From positions 1-7,048 of the forward strand of contig CAMWWA010000065.1 of NCBI GenBank assembly GCA_947177825.1: 7,048 nucleotides of DNA, written 5' to 3'. This DNA is from an uncultured Clostridia bacterium. Lineage in GTDB: Bacteria > Bacillota > Clostridia > Christensenellales > Borkfalkiaceae. Made by a program: the position numbers and the translations under genes. Position 1 is the first letter of the stretch. Each line of letters opens with the position of its first letter. The notes beneath the pieces were generated by a model, which searched no databases, was not told the DNA's origin, and saw only the letters and a program-made list of their open reading frames with translations. Below are positions 1-5,654 of this stretch, piece after piece.

Positions 1-317
1 CCGTGCCCGAAATTTCGGTTGCGGACGCAAAGGAGGCGGGCGCGTTCATTCACGGCACAGGCTCGTCGGAATACCCCAACCAGATAAACAACGTTTTGGT
101 GTTCCCCGGATTGTTCCGCGGCGCTCTGGACGTGCGCGCAACTACCATAACCTTCGAGATGATGATGGCGGCTTCGCGCGGCATTGCGGGCTGCGTTTCG
201 GATAAGGAATTGAGCCGCGACTATATTCTGCCCTACGCCTTCGATAAGCGCGCCCACGAGGCGGTTGCCAAGGCGGTTGCGGAAGAGGCGGTCAAGTCGG
301 GCGTGGTAAGAAAATAA
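1..317 (+). CDS. NAD-dependent malic enzyme, C-terminal end (partial)
   Basis: This is the last 104 or so residues of a malic enzyme (oxidative decarboxylation of malate to pyruvate with reduction of NAD(P)+; cytoplasmic). The gene is cut by the left edge; reading begins with the codon at position 3, and the GTG there is an internal valine, not a start. Family hallmarks are visible: the segment PNQINNVLVFPGLFRGALD, where the nicotinamide-binding domain packs, followed by an EMMMAASRGIA helix, then a DYILPYAFD motif and the helix ending in SGVVRK. These match the C-terminal NAD-binding domain of short bacterial malic enzymes. The stop TAA overlaps the ATG of tilS (TAATG), so the two are translationally coupled in one operon. 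NAD versus NADP preference cannot be decided from this fragment, so no symbol is given. Confidence 0.93.
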   Translation, partial: VPEISVADAKEAGAFIHGTGSSEYPNQINNVLVFPGLFRGALDVRATTITFEMMMAASRGIAGCVSDKELSRDYILPYAFDKRAHEAVAKAVAEEAVKSGVVRK

Positions 318-1618
318 TGCAAGTCAATCTTTCACCCTATGCAAACAAGCGGATATGCGTTGCCGTTTCGGGCGGCAGAGACAGTATGGCGCTCCTGCAC
401 TATTTGAAAAAGTGCGGGGGCGACTTCGGCATTACGGTCAGTGCGCTCAACTGCGACCACGGCATCAGGGGGGAGGAGAGCGAGCGCGACAGCGCTTTCG
501 TTAAGGATTATTGCGCGGCAAACGGAATACCTTTGCGCTTTTTTAAGGCGGAAAGGGGGAGTTTTAAGGACGAGAACGGCGCGCGCATGTGGCGGCTGGA
601 CTGCTATAGGAAAGTGCTTGAAGAGGGCGGTGCGGACGTTATCGCAACGGCGCACCACCTAAGCGACAATGCGGAAACGGTGCTTTTCAACCTTGCAAGG
701 GGCACTTCTCTTGCAGGCGTTAAGGGCATTGCCGACGAGCTTTCGCTGGGCATTATCCGCCCGTTAATATCTATATCGCGTGAGCAGATTGACGAGTATA
801 TAGAGGTCAACCATATTCCTTTCGTGGTGGACGCAAGCAACCTTTCGGACGGCTATACGCGCAATAAAATAAGGCATAACGTTCTGCCTGCTTTGGAAGA
901 GGCGGTGCACGGTGCGGCGCGCAATATCTATAATTTTTCGCGCCTTGCCGCCGAGGACGGGGAATATTTTGCACGCAAGGCGGAAGAAATTACACTTTGC
1001 CGCGGAGACGGATTTTTGATTAAACCGTGCGGTGAGCGCGTTATTTTCAAGCGCGCCGTTCACGCAATCGTTGCAAAGAAATTCGGTAAGATAGATTATA
1101 CCTCCGAACAGTTCGAAAAGCTGTTTTTACTGCAGTCGGCCGAGAACGGCAAGAGGTTCGAGTTTTTGGGGCTGACCGCCGTCAAGGAGGAGGGCGGAAT
1201 TGCCGTAACGCGCGGCGGCGTTTTACAGGCTGACGAGGCACCATTTTCACAGGTTATTAAAACGCGTGAATACGCGGGTAAACCGCTGGTTATCGCCTGC
1301 GGCGAAAGTGCGGAAAGCGTTTCCGAAAATTGCAAAGTTTTGAAATTCGATTTGGATTGCATACCCGAAAACGCCGTGGTAAGGTTCAGGCGCGACGGCG
1401 ACAAATTCACTAAATTCGGCGGCGGAAGCAAGAGCCTTTCGGACTATCTCACCGACAAAAAAGTGCCGCAAAGTATGCGTGCGGCTCTGCCGCTCGTGTG
1501 CGACGGAAGCGACGTTTTAATAATATGCGGAGTGGAAATTTCGGATAAAGTAAAGATAACCGAAAACACCGCGCGCACCGCGGTTTTGGTGTGTGCGGAC
1601 CCGTTTAAAACTAATTGA
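317..1618 (+). CDS. tilS: tRNA(Ile)-lysidine synthase TilS
   Basis: TilS attaches lysine to C34 of the CAU-anticodon tRNA-Ile in an ATP-dependent reaction, so that the tRNA reads AUA instead of AUG; it is cytoplasmic and normally essential. The 433-residue protein has the usual layout. The N-terminal ATP-pyrophosphatase domain carries the PP-loop SGGRDS (residues 18-23), the DHGIRGEES block (47-55), HHLSDNAETVL (113-123) and the RNKIRH segment (182-187). The C-terminal tRNA-binding domain has the typical RFRRDGDKF...KSLSDYL...KKVPQSMR...LPLV series (about 356-394) and ends with VEISDKVKI. Length is normal for the family. The start is the ATG overlapping the malic enzyme stop by one base; there is no strong ribosome site, which fits translational coupling. 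The stop codon lies inside the left arm of the following terminator, so this is the last gene of its operon. The usual Firmicutes neighbours hpt and ftsH are absent. Confidence 0.96.
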   Translation: MQVNLSPYANKRICVAVSGGRDSMALLHYLKKCGGDFGITVSALNCDHGIRGEESERDSAFVKDYCAANGIPLRFFKAERGSFKDENGARMWRLDCYRKVLEEGGADVIATAHHLSDNAETVLFNLARGTSLAGVKGIADELSLGIIRPLISISREQIDEYIEVNHIPFVVDASNLSDGYTRNKIRHNVLPALEEAVHGAARNIYNFSRLAAEDGEYFARKAEEITLCRGDGFLIKPCGERVIFKRAVHAIVAKKFGKIDYTSEQFEKLFLLQSAENGKRFEFLGLTAVKEEGGIAVTRGGVLQADEAPFSQVIKTREYAGKPLVIACGESAESVSENCKVLKFDLDCIPENAVVRFRRDGDKFTKFGGGSKSLSDYLTDKKVPQSMRAALPLVCDGSDVLIICGVEISDKVKITENTARTAVLVCADPFKTN

Positions 1619-1650
1619 CCGCGGCATATTGCGCGGTCAATTGACTTTTT
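1613..1650 (+). terminator. Rho-independent terminator of the malic enzyme-tilS operon
   Basis: A perfect 11-bp stem (AATTGACCGCG at 1613-1623 paired with CGCGGTCAATT at 1632-1642) encloses an 8-base loop and is followed by GAC and five Ts (1646-1650). The left arm includes the tilS stop codon TGA, so the hairpin begins inside the gene. Confidence 0.85.
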
Positions 1651-1653
1651 GCA

Positions 1654-1659
1654 TAAAAT
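1654..1659 (+). promoter_or_regulatory. Possible -10 box for the DUF378 gene
   Basis: TAAAAT matches the sigma-A -10 consensus at five of six bases and would give a leader of about 40 bases ending in a good ribosome site. No -35 box at 16-18 bases is recognisable, so this is only a candidate. Because the gene lies between two terminators, some promoter is expected in this gap. Confidence 0.3.
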
Positions 1660-1692
1660 ACCGTCATCTGCGCAAACTTCTTTTAGAGTAAT

Positions 1693-1702
1693 AAAGGAGA
1701 GG
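1693..1702 (+). promoter_or_regulatory. Ribosome binding site of the DUF378 gene
   Basis: AAAGGAGAGG contains the AAGGAG core (1694-1699) eight bases before the ATG at 1708. This is the clearest Shine-Dalgarno sequence in the window and fixes the start against the overlapping alternative ATG at 1704, which is in another frame. Confidence 0.85.
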
Positions 1703-1707
1703 TTTGT

Positions 1708-1968
1708 ATGGTATTTTTCAATATCGTGAGCTACGTGCTGGTGCTTATCGGCGCGTTCAACTGGGGAATGTTTGGCATATTCGATTTCAATCTTGTAAGC
1801 TGGATATTCGGCGGTCCCCGCAGCGTGGGTGCCATAATAATATACGTGCTCGTTGCGCTTGCGGCAATCTGGCTCATTATTTCGCCAATCGTTACCGGTT
1901 GGGGTCTTAAGCTTTCCGGCAAGGAAAGAAACAGGGATGAGCATAAGCCCGTCACGGAACACAACTAA
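1708..1968 (+). CDS. DUF378 family small membrane protein
   Basis: This 86-residue protein has two membrane helices (about 5-27 and 41-61) and a short charged hydrophilic tail rich in K, E, R, D and H. The first helix carries the signature of the DUF378 family (Bacillus subtilis YuzA-like): IGAFNWGMFGIFDFNLV at residues 14-30, followed by a glycine-containing loop and the second helix. The family is widespread in Firmicutes and other bacteria and has no established biochemical role; it is found in the cytoplasmic membrane. The start is supported by a strong Shine-Dalgarno sequence eight bases upstream. The gene is flanked by terminators on both sides, so it is transcribed alone. Assignment to the family is firm; function is unknown. 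Confidence 0.9.
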   Translation: MVFFNIVSYVLVLIGAFNWGMFGIFDFNLVSWIFGGPRSVGAIIIYVLVALAAIWLIISPIVTGWGLKLSGKERNRDEHKPVTEHN

Positions 1969-1972
1969 ACAA

Positions 1973-2005
1973 AAAAAAGAAGAGGGAGTAACCCTCTTCT
2001 TTTTT
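1973..2005. terminator. Bidirectional rho-independent terminator
   Basis: A perfect 14-bp stem (1973-1986 with 1992-2005) encloses the loop AGTAA. Its core is GAAGAGGG/CCCTCTTC and its outer part is A on the left and T on the right, so each strand ends in a T run (six on +, eight on -). It lies 4 bases after the DUF378 stop and 12 bases after the stop of the convergent minus-strand gene, and so serves both. Confidence 0.92.
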
Positions 2006-2017
2006 CATTATTAATCT

Positions 2018-3556
2018 TTATTCGGTTTCGTCCGCGGTTGCGGCTTCTTCCTGTTTTTCTTCGTGAGGCTGCCCGGTTACGGGCTGTGCGCTTTGAGTTT
2101 CGTCCGCTGCCGCGGTTTCAGCCTGTGCGCCGAACGATATAGGTACGGGCACTTCGGTTGCGCCTGCTTTGCGTTCGGCAAGCTTTGCAAGCACCTCTTT
2201 GCGCAGTGCAAGGAAAGCGGTGTACGCGCCGAAGAATGCAAAGAACAGGCATACGTAAGCTATGTAGACCAGAATGACGTAGAACACGTTTATGTGTCTG
2301 AACGCGCCGCCGAGAGGAATGAGGTTGGGTATCTCGATGGGCAGGGGGCAGACCTGCGTGAACGCGTAGTTGGGCGGCGTCATATCGTCTGTCGGCGCCG
2401 AGCCTACTTTAAGTCCCAGCCCCGTCAAAAAGTCGGTAACCAGCGCGCTTGCAACCGCCGCAAGAATAATCACCACGCAGTAGTAGATAAGCGGTATAAT
2501 GCAGTCCTTAATCCTGAATTTATAGTGCCCCAGCGCCGTCGGCAGAACGCACAGTGCAAACAGCAGGCAGTGCGTTAAGCAGAAATACAGAATGGAGTAG
2601 CTGCAGAAAATTCCGTAGTTGCTCATCTCGTCCTTGCCGAAGTAGATGAACACGGTAAGCGCGCCCACAGCGTGGATAAAGAACGCAATTGCGTACAGCA
2701 CGCGCTTTTTGAATATGACCGAAATGCTTGCAACGTACACGCCTATGTTGCAGATAAACAGCGGCAGGCAGGCGAATACGGTGTAATAAACGTTGTAGCC
2801 GTCGCCCATAACCACGCTGTCCTTGCTGTGGTATTGAAGCAAAAGCGTCACCGCGATAAACGCAAGGTATTTGTCCTGCTGTTCGCGCGTCTTGTTTTTC
2901 AGGAAGTAGTAAAGCCCTATCGTCGAGCCTGCAAGTATGCACAGCGCAAAGAAGTGCCAGAGAGTGAAATTGCGGAAGCGCAGAAAGCTGTTTCCCGGTA
3001 TCCTGGTTATATCGAAAAAGTTTTCGAACAGGTTTAGGGGCATTGCCGCAAGGAAGGCGAAGGGCAGGCATATGAACGACTTGCCGCTCACCTTAAAGCC
3101 GTCGCGCGCAATCAGCAGTCCGCAGCAGGCGGCATACGCAATATTCTGCAAAGAGAACAGCGTGATATTCAGCCACTTGGGGAAGTGCAAATTTATCGAG
3201 TTGTATATTTCCTGCGCGTTCGTATCGGCGGCAGGAACCACGTCGAAGAAATTGCCGAACAGGCAGCTGCTTAAAATGAGGAATAGGGGCAGAACGTATT
3301 TCACCGCGTCCGCACAGCTCCTGCAATTGAAGAACACCGCCGCGATTATAAGTAAAAGTCCAGCCTTTTTAATCCACTGGCTTAAGCAGAAGAAAAAGCC
3401 GTATTCGCCTATTCTGTTGAATATGTAATAGTCCCCGACGGTAAAGGTTAAAAGCAGCGCGCACACCGCCGCAACCGCGGCGCATACCTTTAAGCTTATC
3501 GCCACGACGCGCTTTAAGTCGAAGTTAAATTTGAGTTTGCTCATCGTCATTGCCAT
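2018..3556 (-). CDS. Polytopic membrane protein, C-terminal half YwaF/TMEM164-like
   Basis: The 512-residue protein has about 11-12 predicted membrane helices (for example 15-38, 86-104, 158-176, 200-218, 256-281, 285-306, 318-342, 350-374, 422-450). It ends in a hydrophilic tail rich in Ala and Glu (about 455-512). Residues about 198-450 resemble the YwaF/TMEM164-type fold: a TLWHFFALCILAG helix, LPLFICNIGVYV (264-275), a helix with LTHCLLF (327-333), a basic turn before the next helix, and a last aromatic helix. In eukaryotic TMEM164, reported as a lipid acyltransferase, a conserved Cys and His are important; C269 and H329 here could be their equivalents, but that is inference from memory. 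The N-terminal 190 residues are not recognised. The ATG at 3556 is nine bases after a perfect -10 box and has no Shine-Dalgarno sequence; in-frame ATGs at 3550 and 3544 are alternatives. Existence of the gene is near certain; the family call is tentative. Confidence 0.85.
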   Translation of the reverse strand: MAMTMSKLKFNFDLKRVVAISLKVCAAVAAVCALLLTFTVGDYYIFNRIGEYGFFFCLSQWIKKAGLLLIIAAVFFNCRSCADAVKYVLPLFLILSSCLFGNFFDVVPAADTNAQEIYNSINLHFPKWLNITLFSLQNIAYAACCGLLIARDGFKVSGKSFICLPFAFLAAMPLNLFENFFDITRIPGNSFLRFRNFTLWHFFALCILAGSTIGLYYFLKNKTREQQDKYLAFIAVTLLLQYHSKDSVVMGDGYNVYYTVFACLPLFICNIGVYVASISVIFKKRVLYAIAFFIHAVGALTVFIYFGKDEMSNYGIFCSYSILYFCLTHCLLFALCVLPTALGHYKFRIKDCIIPLIYYCVVIILAAVASALVTDFLTGLGLKVGSAPTDDMTPPNYAFTQVCPLPIEIPNLIPLGGAFRHINVFYVILVYIAYVCLFFAFFGAYTAFLALRKEVLAKLAERKAGATEVPVPISFGAQAETAAADETQSAQPVTGQPHEEKQEEAATADETE

Positions 3557-3565
3557 AGCAATATA

Positions 3566-3594
3566 ATTATATATAATGTCACGCGCTATGTCAA
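3566..3594 (-). promoter_or_regulatory. Perfect sigma-A promoter of the 512-residue membrane protein gene
   Basis: On the minus strand TTGACA (3594-3589), a 17-base spacer and TATAAT (3571-3566) match the vegetative consensus exactly. The expected start of transcription, seven bases past the -10 box, is the G at 3559, three bases before the ATG, so the transcript should have almost no leader. Confidence 0.9.
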
Positions 3595-3640
3595 ATTTTT
3601 GGGGTGACCAAATTCTTCCGCTGACCGCGCCGTCCGCGGC

Positions 3641-3677
3641 AAAAAAAATTAAGCCGTGCGCTCTTTGCGCACGGCTT
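3641..3677 (-). terminator. Rho-independent terminator of the 444-residue SH3-like protein gene
   Basis: A perfect 11-bp stem (AAGCCGTGCGC at 3651-3661 with GCGCACGGCTT at 3667-3677) encloses a 5-base loop. On the minus strand it is followed by AA and a run of eight Ts. It lies 13 bases after the stop codon at 3691 and separates this unit from the promoter of the next minus-strand gene. Confidence 0.9.
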
Positions 3678-3690
3678 TAATAATTGCTTT

Positions 3691-5025
3691 TTAATCGTCG
3701 TCGTAATCGTCGTAGTCGGGTTGGTTTCTGTGCTTTTTCCTTTTACCCCTTGAATTCTTGTCGCGCTTTTTTCCCGCTATCGTGATATACAGCACGGCTA
3801 TGAGAACCAGCCCGACGATTAGCACCGCAAGGACGACCGAAACGACGTTTGTGCGGTAATCGAAGTCCTTGTCGCCGCCCTCGGTCGGTTTGAAATCCTC
3901 GGCGGAAAACTGGTAAGGGGTAAGGAAGCTTGCCGCAACGTAGCCCGTCACCGTTTCGCCGTCCTGTTTAAAGCTTATCTTGCAAAACTCCGTGCTTAAA
4001 ACGGTGTGTACGAATTTTTCAAGTACGGTAACCTCGTGAGTCGCGCCGCTGGGCAAGGTTGTTATAAATGTGCTGTCGCTCATAAAGGGGCAGGTGTAAA
4101 CGCCGACTTCCTCGATTGCGTAATAGGTCTTGCCGTCGGTGTTGGATTGGCAGTACGCGCGTTCGGTAAGGTTTTCCGTCGCGGTCACATAGCAGTCGCC
4201 GCCGATGGATACGACAGAGGCGTTGCCGCTTTCGCACAGTATAAGACAGGGGGTGTTGCCCGTCGTCTTCTGGGTGCGCACGGGAGTGAACTTTTCGCCT
4301 ATCACTTCCGCGTTAATCTGCGTATAGTAGGCGTCCTTTATAATCTGCGCCGTTTCGACTCTGTCGCTCACGCTTTCCAGCTTGGACTTCGTGTCGCCCG
4401 AATATATATTTTTTGCGCCGTTGAAATCGGTGTACGAAAGGCTGATTGCTTCCGCCGTGCTTTCGGTTATTTTGTGCGGAACGTTGTCCTTTACCGCGTA
4501 TATCGCGCCGCCGTATTCCTTCAGTAAAGAATATCCGTCGCCGACCTGCGTGTCGTTGCCTTCGTTCCAGTAGGTAAGCACGCCTTCGTTATTTAAGGTA
4601 TAGAAAACTTCCTCGTTTAAATCTATTCTCGAGCGTGAAAGCTTCTGGAACTCGTGTCCTTCCTCGGCAAGTGCGGGCTTGGGCGAAGAGTAGAGGTAGG
4701 TCCCGTCCATTATATCCTTTAAGTACAGGTTGCCCTTTTCGTCGTAATCGAGAGCCGCAAGCTCGGAAGTGTGAACGTAGGGCACGAGCTGTCTTTCGCC
4801 GCTTTCGTCAGTGGAGAGTATGCGGATAGACGTGCCGTAAGCAAAAGCGTAAGTATCGCCGCTGATAGCGTAGTCGCGTAACGGTGCTTCGAAAGTGAGA
4901 GTACGCTCGAAATCCTGCGGATAGTAAGTTTGGTTACCTTCCGCGGCAAACGCGCCGCCTACCGACATTATTGCCGCGCCGCAAACCGATGCCAGCGCGA
5001 TTGTAAATAACCTGTTTGCTTTCAC
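3691..5025 (-). CDS. Exported, membrane-anchored protein with SH3-like domain
   Basis: The 444-residue protein has a signal peptide (basic N terminus, hydrophobic 7-20, probable cleavage after AFA at residue 27), a long extracytoplasmic part, one membrane helix (about 393-416) and a short cytoplasmic tail. Residues about 45-115 contain short repeated beta-strand units of the type ISGDTYAFAYGTSIRIL and LDYDEKGNLYLKD, suggesting a propeller-like or beta-repeat region. Residues about 302-372 look like a bacterial SH3 (SH3b) module, with VGVYTCPFMSD, a LPSGATHEVTVL strand pair and GYVAASFLTPY. The tail is strongly basic and then acidic, ending PDYDDYDDD. The start is GTG: an ATG at residue 20 would destroy the signal peptide, and the promoter leaves no room upstream. 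No Shine-Dalgarno sequence exists. A shorter relative lies at 5655-6320. The probable role is cell-wall or ligand recognition at the surface; the family is not identified. Confidence 0.85.
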   Translation of the reverse strand: MKANRLFTIALASVCGAAIMSVGGAFAAEGNQTYYPQDFERTLTFEAPLRDYAISGDTYAFAYGTSIRILSTDESGERQLVPYVHTSELAALDYDEKGNLYLKDIMDGTYLYSSPKPALAEEGHEFQKLSRSRIDLNEEVFYTLNNEGVLTYWNEGNDTQVGDGYSLLKEYGGAIYAVKDNVPHKITESTAEAISLSYTDFNGAKNIYSGDTKSKLESVSDRVETAQIIKDAYYTQINAEVIGEKFTPVRTQKTTGNTPCLILCESGNASVVSIGGDCYVTATENLTERAYCQSNTDGKTYYAIEEVGVYTCPFMSDSTFITTLPSGATHEVTVLEKFVHTVLSTEFCKISFKQDGETVTGYVAASFLTPYQFSAEDFKPTEGGDKDFDYRTNVVSVVLAVLIVGLVLIAVLYITIAGKKRDKNSRGKRKKHRNQPDYDDYDDD

Positions 5026-5032
5026 AATAAAA

Positions 5033-5061
5033 ATTATATCACCATTTAATTAGCTTGTAAA
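5033..5061 (-). promoter_or_regulatory. Sigma-A promoter of the 444-residue SH3-like protein gene
   Basis: On the minus strand TTTACA (5061-5056; five of six consensus bases), a 17-base spacer and a perfect TATAAT (5038-5033) precede the GTG start by only seven bases. The first purine at the expected distance is the G of the GTG codon itself, so the message is predicted to be leaderless. Confidence 0.85.
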
Positions 5062-5181
5062 GGATTTAACGCCCGACTTTTAAATGCGTTTTAGGTGATA
5101 ACTCACAAATTTTTTACTCAAAAAAATAAATTTATGCCCCGAAATTTTTTTATTTGTACCATTTCTGTCATATTTAGTGGT

Positions 5182-5198
5182 TATAATAAAACTACAAT
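5182..5198 (+). promoter_or_regulatory. Probable promoter -10 region of the SOS-type gene
   Basis: TATAAT (5182-5187) and a second box TACAAT (5193-5198) lie just upstream of the LexA-type operator. A convincing -35 box at the right distance is missing: TTGTAC at 5154-5159 is 22 bases from the first -10 box. Either box would put the transcription start in or within about ten bases of the operator. The rest of the 216-base divergent intergenic region (5026-5241) holds the minus-strand promoter and AT-rich sequence only. Confidence 0.55.
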
Positions 5199-5200
5199 AG

Positions 5201-5214
5201 CGAACAAATGTTTG
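5201..5214 (+). promoter_or_regulatory. LexA-type SOS operator (Cheo box)
   Basis: CGAACAAATGTTTG fits the Bacillus/Clostridium LexA pattern CGAAC-RNRY-GTTYG: half-sites CGAAC and GTTTG around AAAT. It lies between the -10 boxes and the ribosome site, where bound repressor would block initiation or early elongation. The match is exact to a degenerate 14-base motif at a sensible position; regulation itself is inferred. Confidence 0.65.
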
Positions 5215-5229
5215 CGTTTGTTTTTTTTC

Positions 5230-5236
5230 GGGAGGG
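5230..5236 (+). promoter_or_regulatory. Ribosome binding site that sets the GTG start of the SOS-type gene
   Basis: GGGAGGG, with the core GGAGG six bases before GTG at 5242, fixes this start. It rules out the longer open frame from 5095, whose first 49 codons cross the promoter, operator and AT-rich non-coding sequence. Confidence 0.8.
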
Positions 5237-5241
5237 CGGAA

Positions 5242-5643
5242 GTGAAAATAAAGAAACTGTTAAGGTTCTATTATTCGGCGGACAGCCTTAATAGAGCGCT
5301 TGACAACTTAATAACGCGGCTGGCGCTTGCGGCGGGGGAGGACGCGTTTTCGGGGTGCGTGCGCTACGCAGAAAAAATTGCTTCGGTTGTTGAGGTCAAG
5401 TCGGAGCTTAGCAATCTGTGGGCGCGGCTGAACGGAATTTTGGGGGCGATGACGGAAAGGGACAAGCTTACGTTAAAGCGTTACGCGGCAATGCGTACCG
5501 GTCCCGTGGGTGCGGATAAAAGGGAAATTCACCGCGCCGCCGTCAAGTTTGCGCGCAGGTCGGGCGGACTGCTTTCGGGCAGCCAAAGCGCCTACAAAAT
5601 CCTGTGCGCGTATCAGTGTTTGATAAGTCCCGCGCCGGACTGA
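5242..5643 (+). CDS. Putative LexA-controlled protein of unknown function
   Basis: The protein is 133 residues long, basic, cytoplasmic and mostly helical, with no signal peptide or membrane helix. I do not recognise a family. Visible segments are a basic aromatic start (KIKKLLRFYY, 2-11), an amphipathic helix (14-30), a helix rich in K and E (42-68), LGAMTERDKLTLKRYAAMR (67-85), a basic helix (93-106: KREIHRAAVKFARR) and a Cys-containing end (KILCAYQCLI). The TERDKLTLKRY stretch faintly recalls phage late-gene regulators of the ArpU/RinA type or sigma region 4, but no clear helix-turn-helix follows, so this is not claimed. A LexA-type operator upstream suggests induction by DNA damage. The gene is divergent from the 444-residue SH3-like gene, and only 11 bases separate its stop from that of the convergent 221-residue gene. 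Possible roles (damage response, prophage function, division control) are unproven. Confidence 0.8.
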   Translation: MKIKKLLRFYYSADSLNRALDNLITRLALAAGEDAFSGCVRYAEKIASVVEVKSELSNLWARLNGILGAMTERDKLTLKRYAAMRTGPVGADKREIHRAAVKFARRSGGLLSGSQSAYKILCAYQCLISPAPD

Positions 5644-5654
5644 CGCGGTGATTT

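Noticed and set aside
701..730. Loss of an Asp in the TilS HHxDDxxET motif (HHLSDNAET here)
   Set aside because: The second Asp and the Glu are kept, and substitutions at the first Asp (N or S) are, from memory, common in Clostridia; all other motifs are intact, so I see no sign of lost activity.
1641..1669. TTGACT at 1641 as the -35 box of the DUF378 gene
   Set aside because: It lies in the right arm and tail of the upstream terminator, and no -10 box is found 16-18 bases after it (TCATCT at 17).
4006..4527. A 173-codon plus-strand open frame opposite the 444-residue gene, and similar long frames opposite or out of frame with other genes (2063-2578, 2520-3071, 1444-1962)
   Set aside because: They lie wholly or mainly within well-supported genes, have no ribosome sites, and give arginine/cysteine/histidine-rich sequences typical of shadow frames. 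The one at 1444-1962 also crosses a terminator.
5201..5228. The palindrome followed by eight Ts as a rho-independent terminator
   Set aside because: The inverted repeat can pair only four bases around a two-base loop (CAAA-TG-TTTG), too tight and weak for a terminator. It fits a protein operator better.
5095..5241. An N-terminal extension of the 133-residue protein from an ATG at 5095
   Set aside because: It would run through the -10 boxes, the LexA-type operator and a T-rich leader, encodes an odd Phe/Asn/Ile-rich sequence, and has no ribosome site. The GTG at 5242 has a strong one.
5630..5648. A terminator between the convergent stops at 5643 and 5655
   Set aside because: The only hairpin is a 5-bp CCGCG/CGCGG stem with a 9-base loop and no proper T run, too weak to list as a feature.
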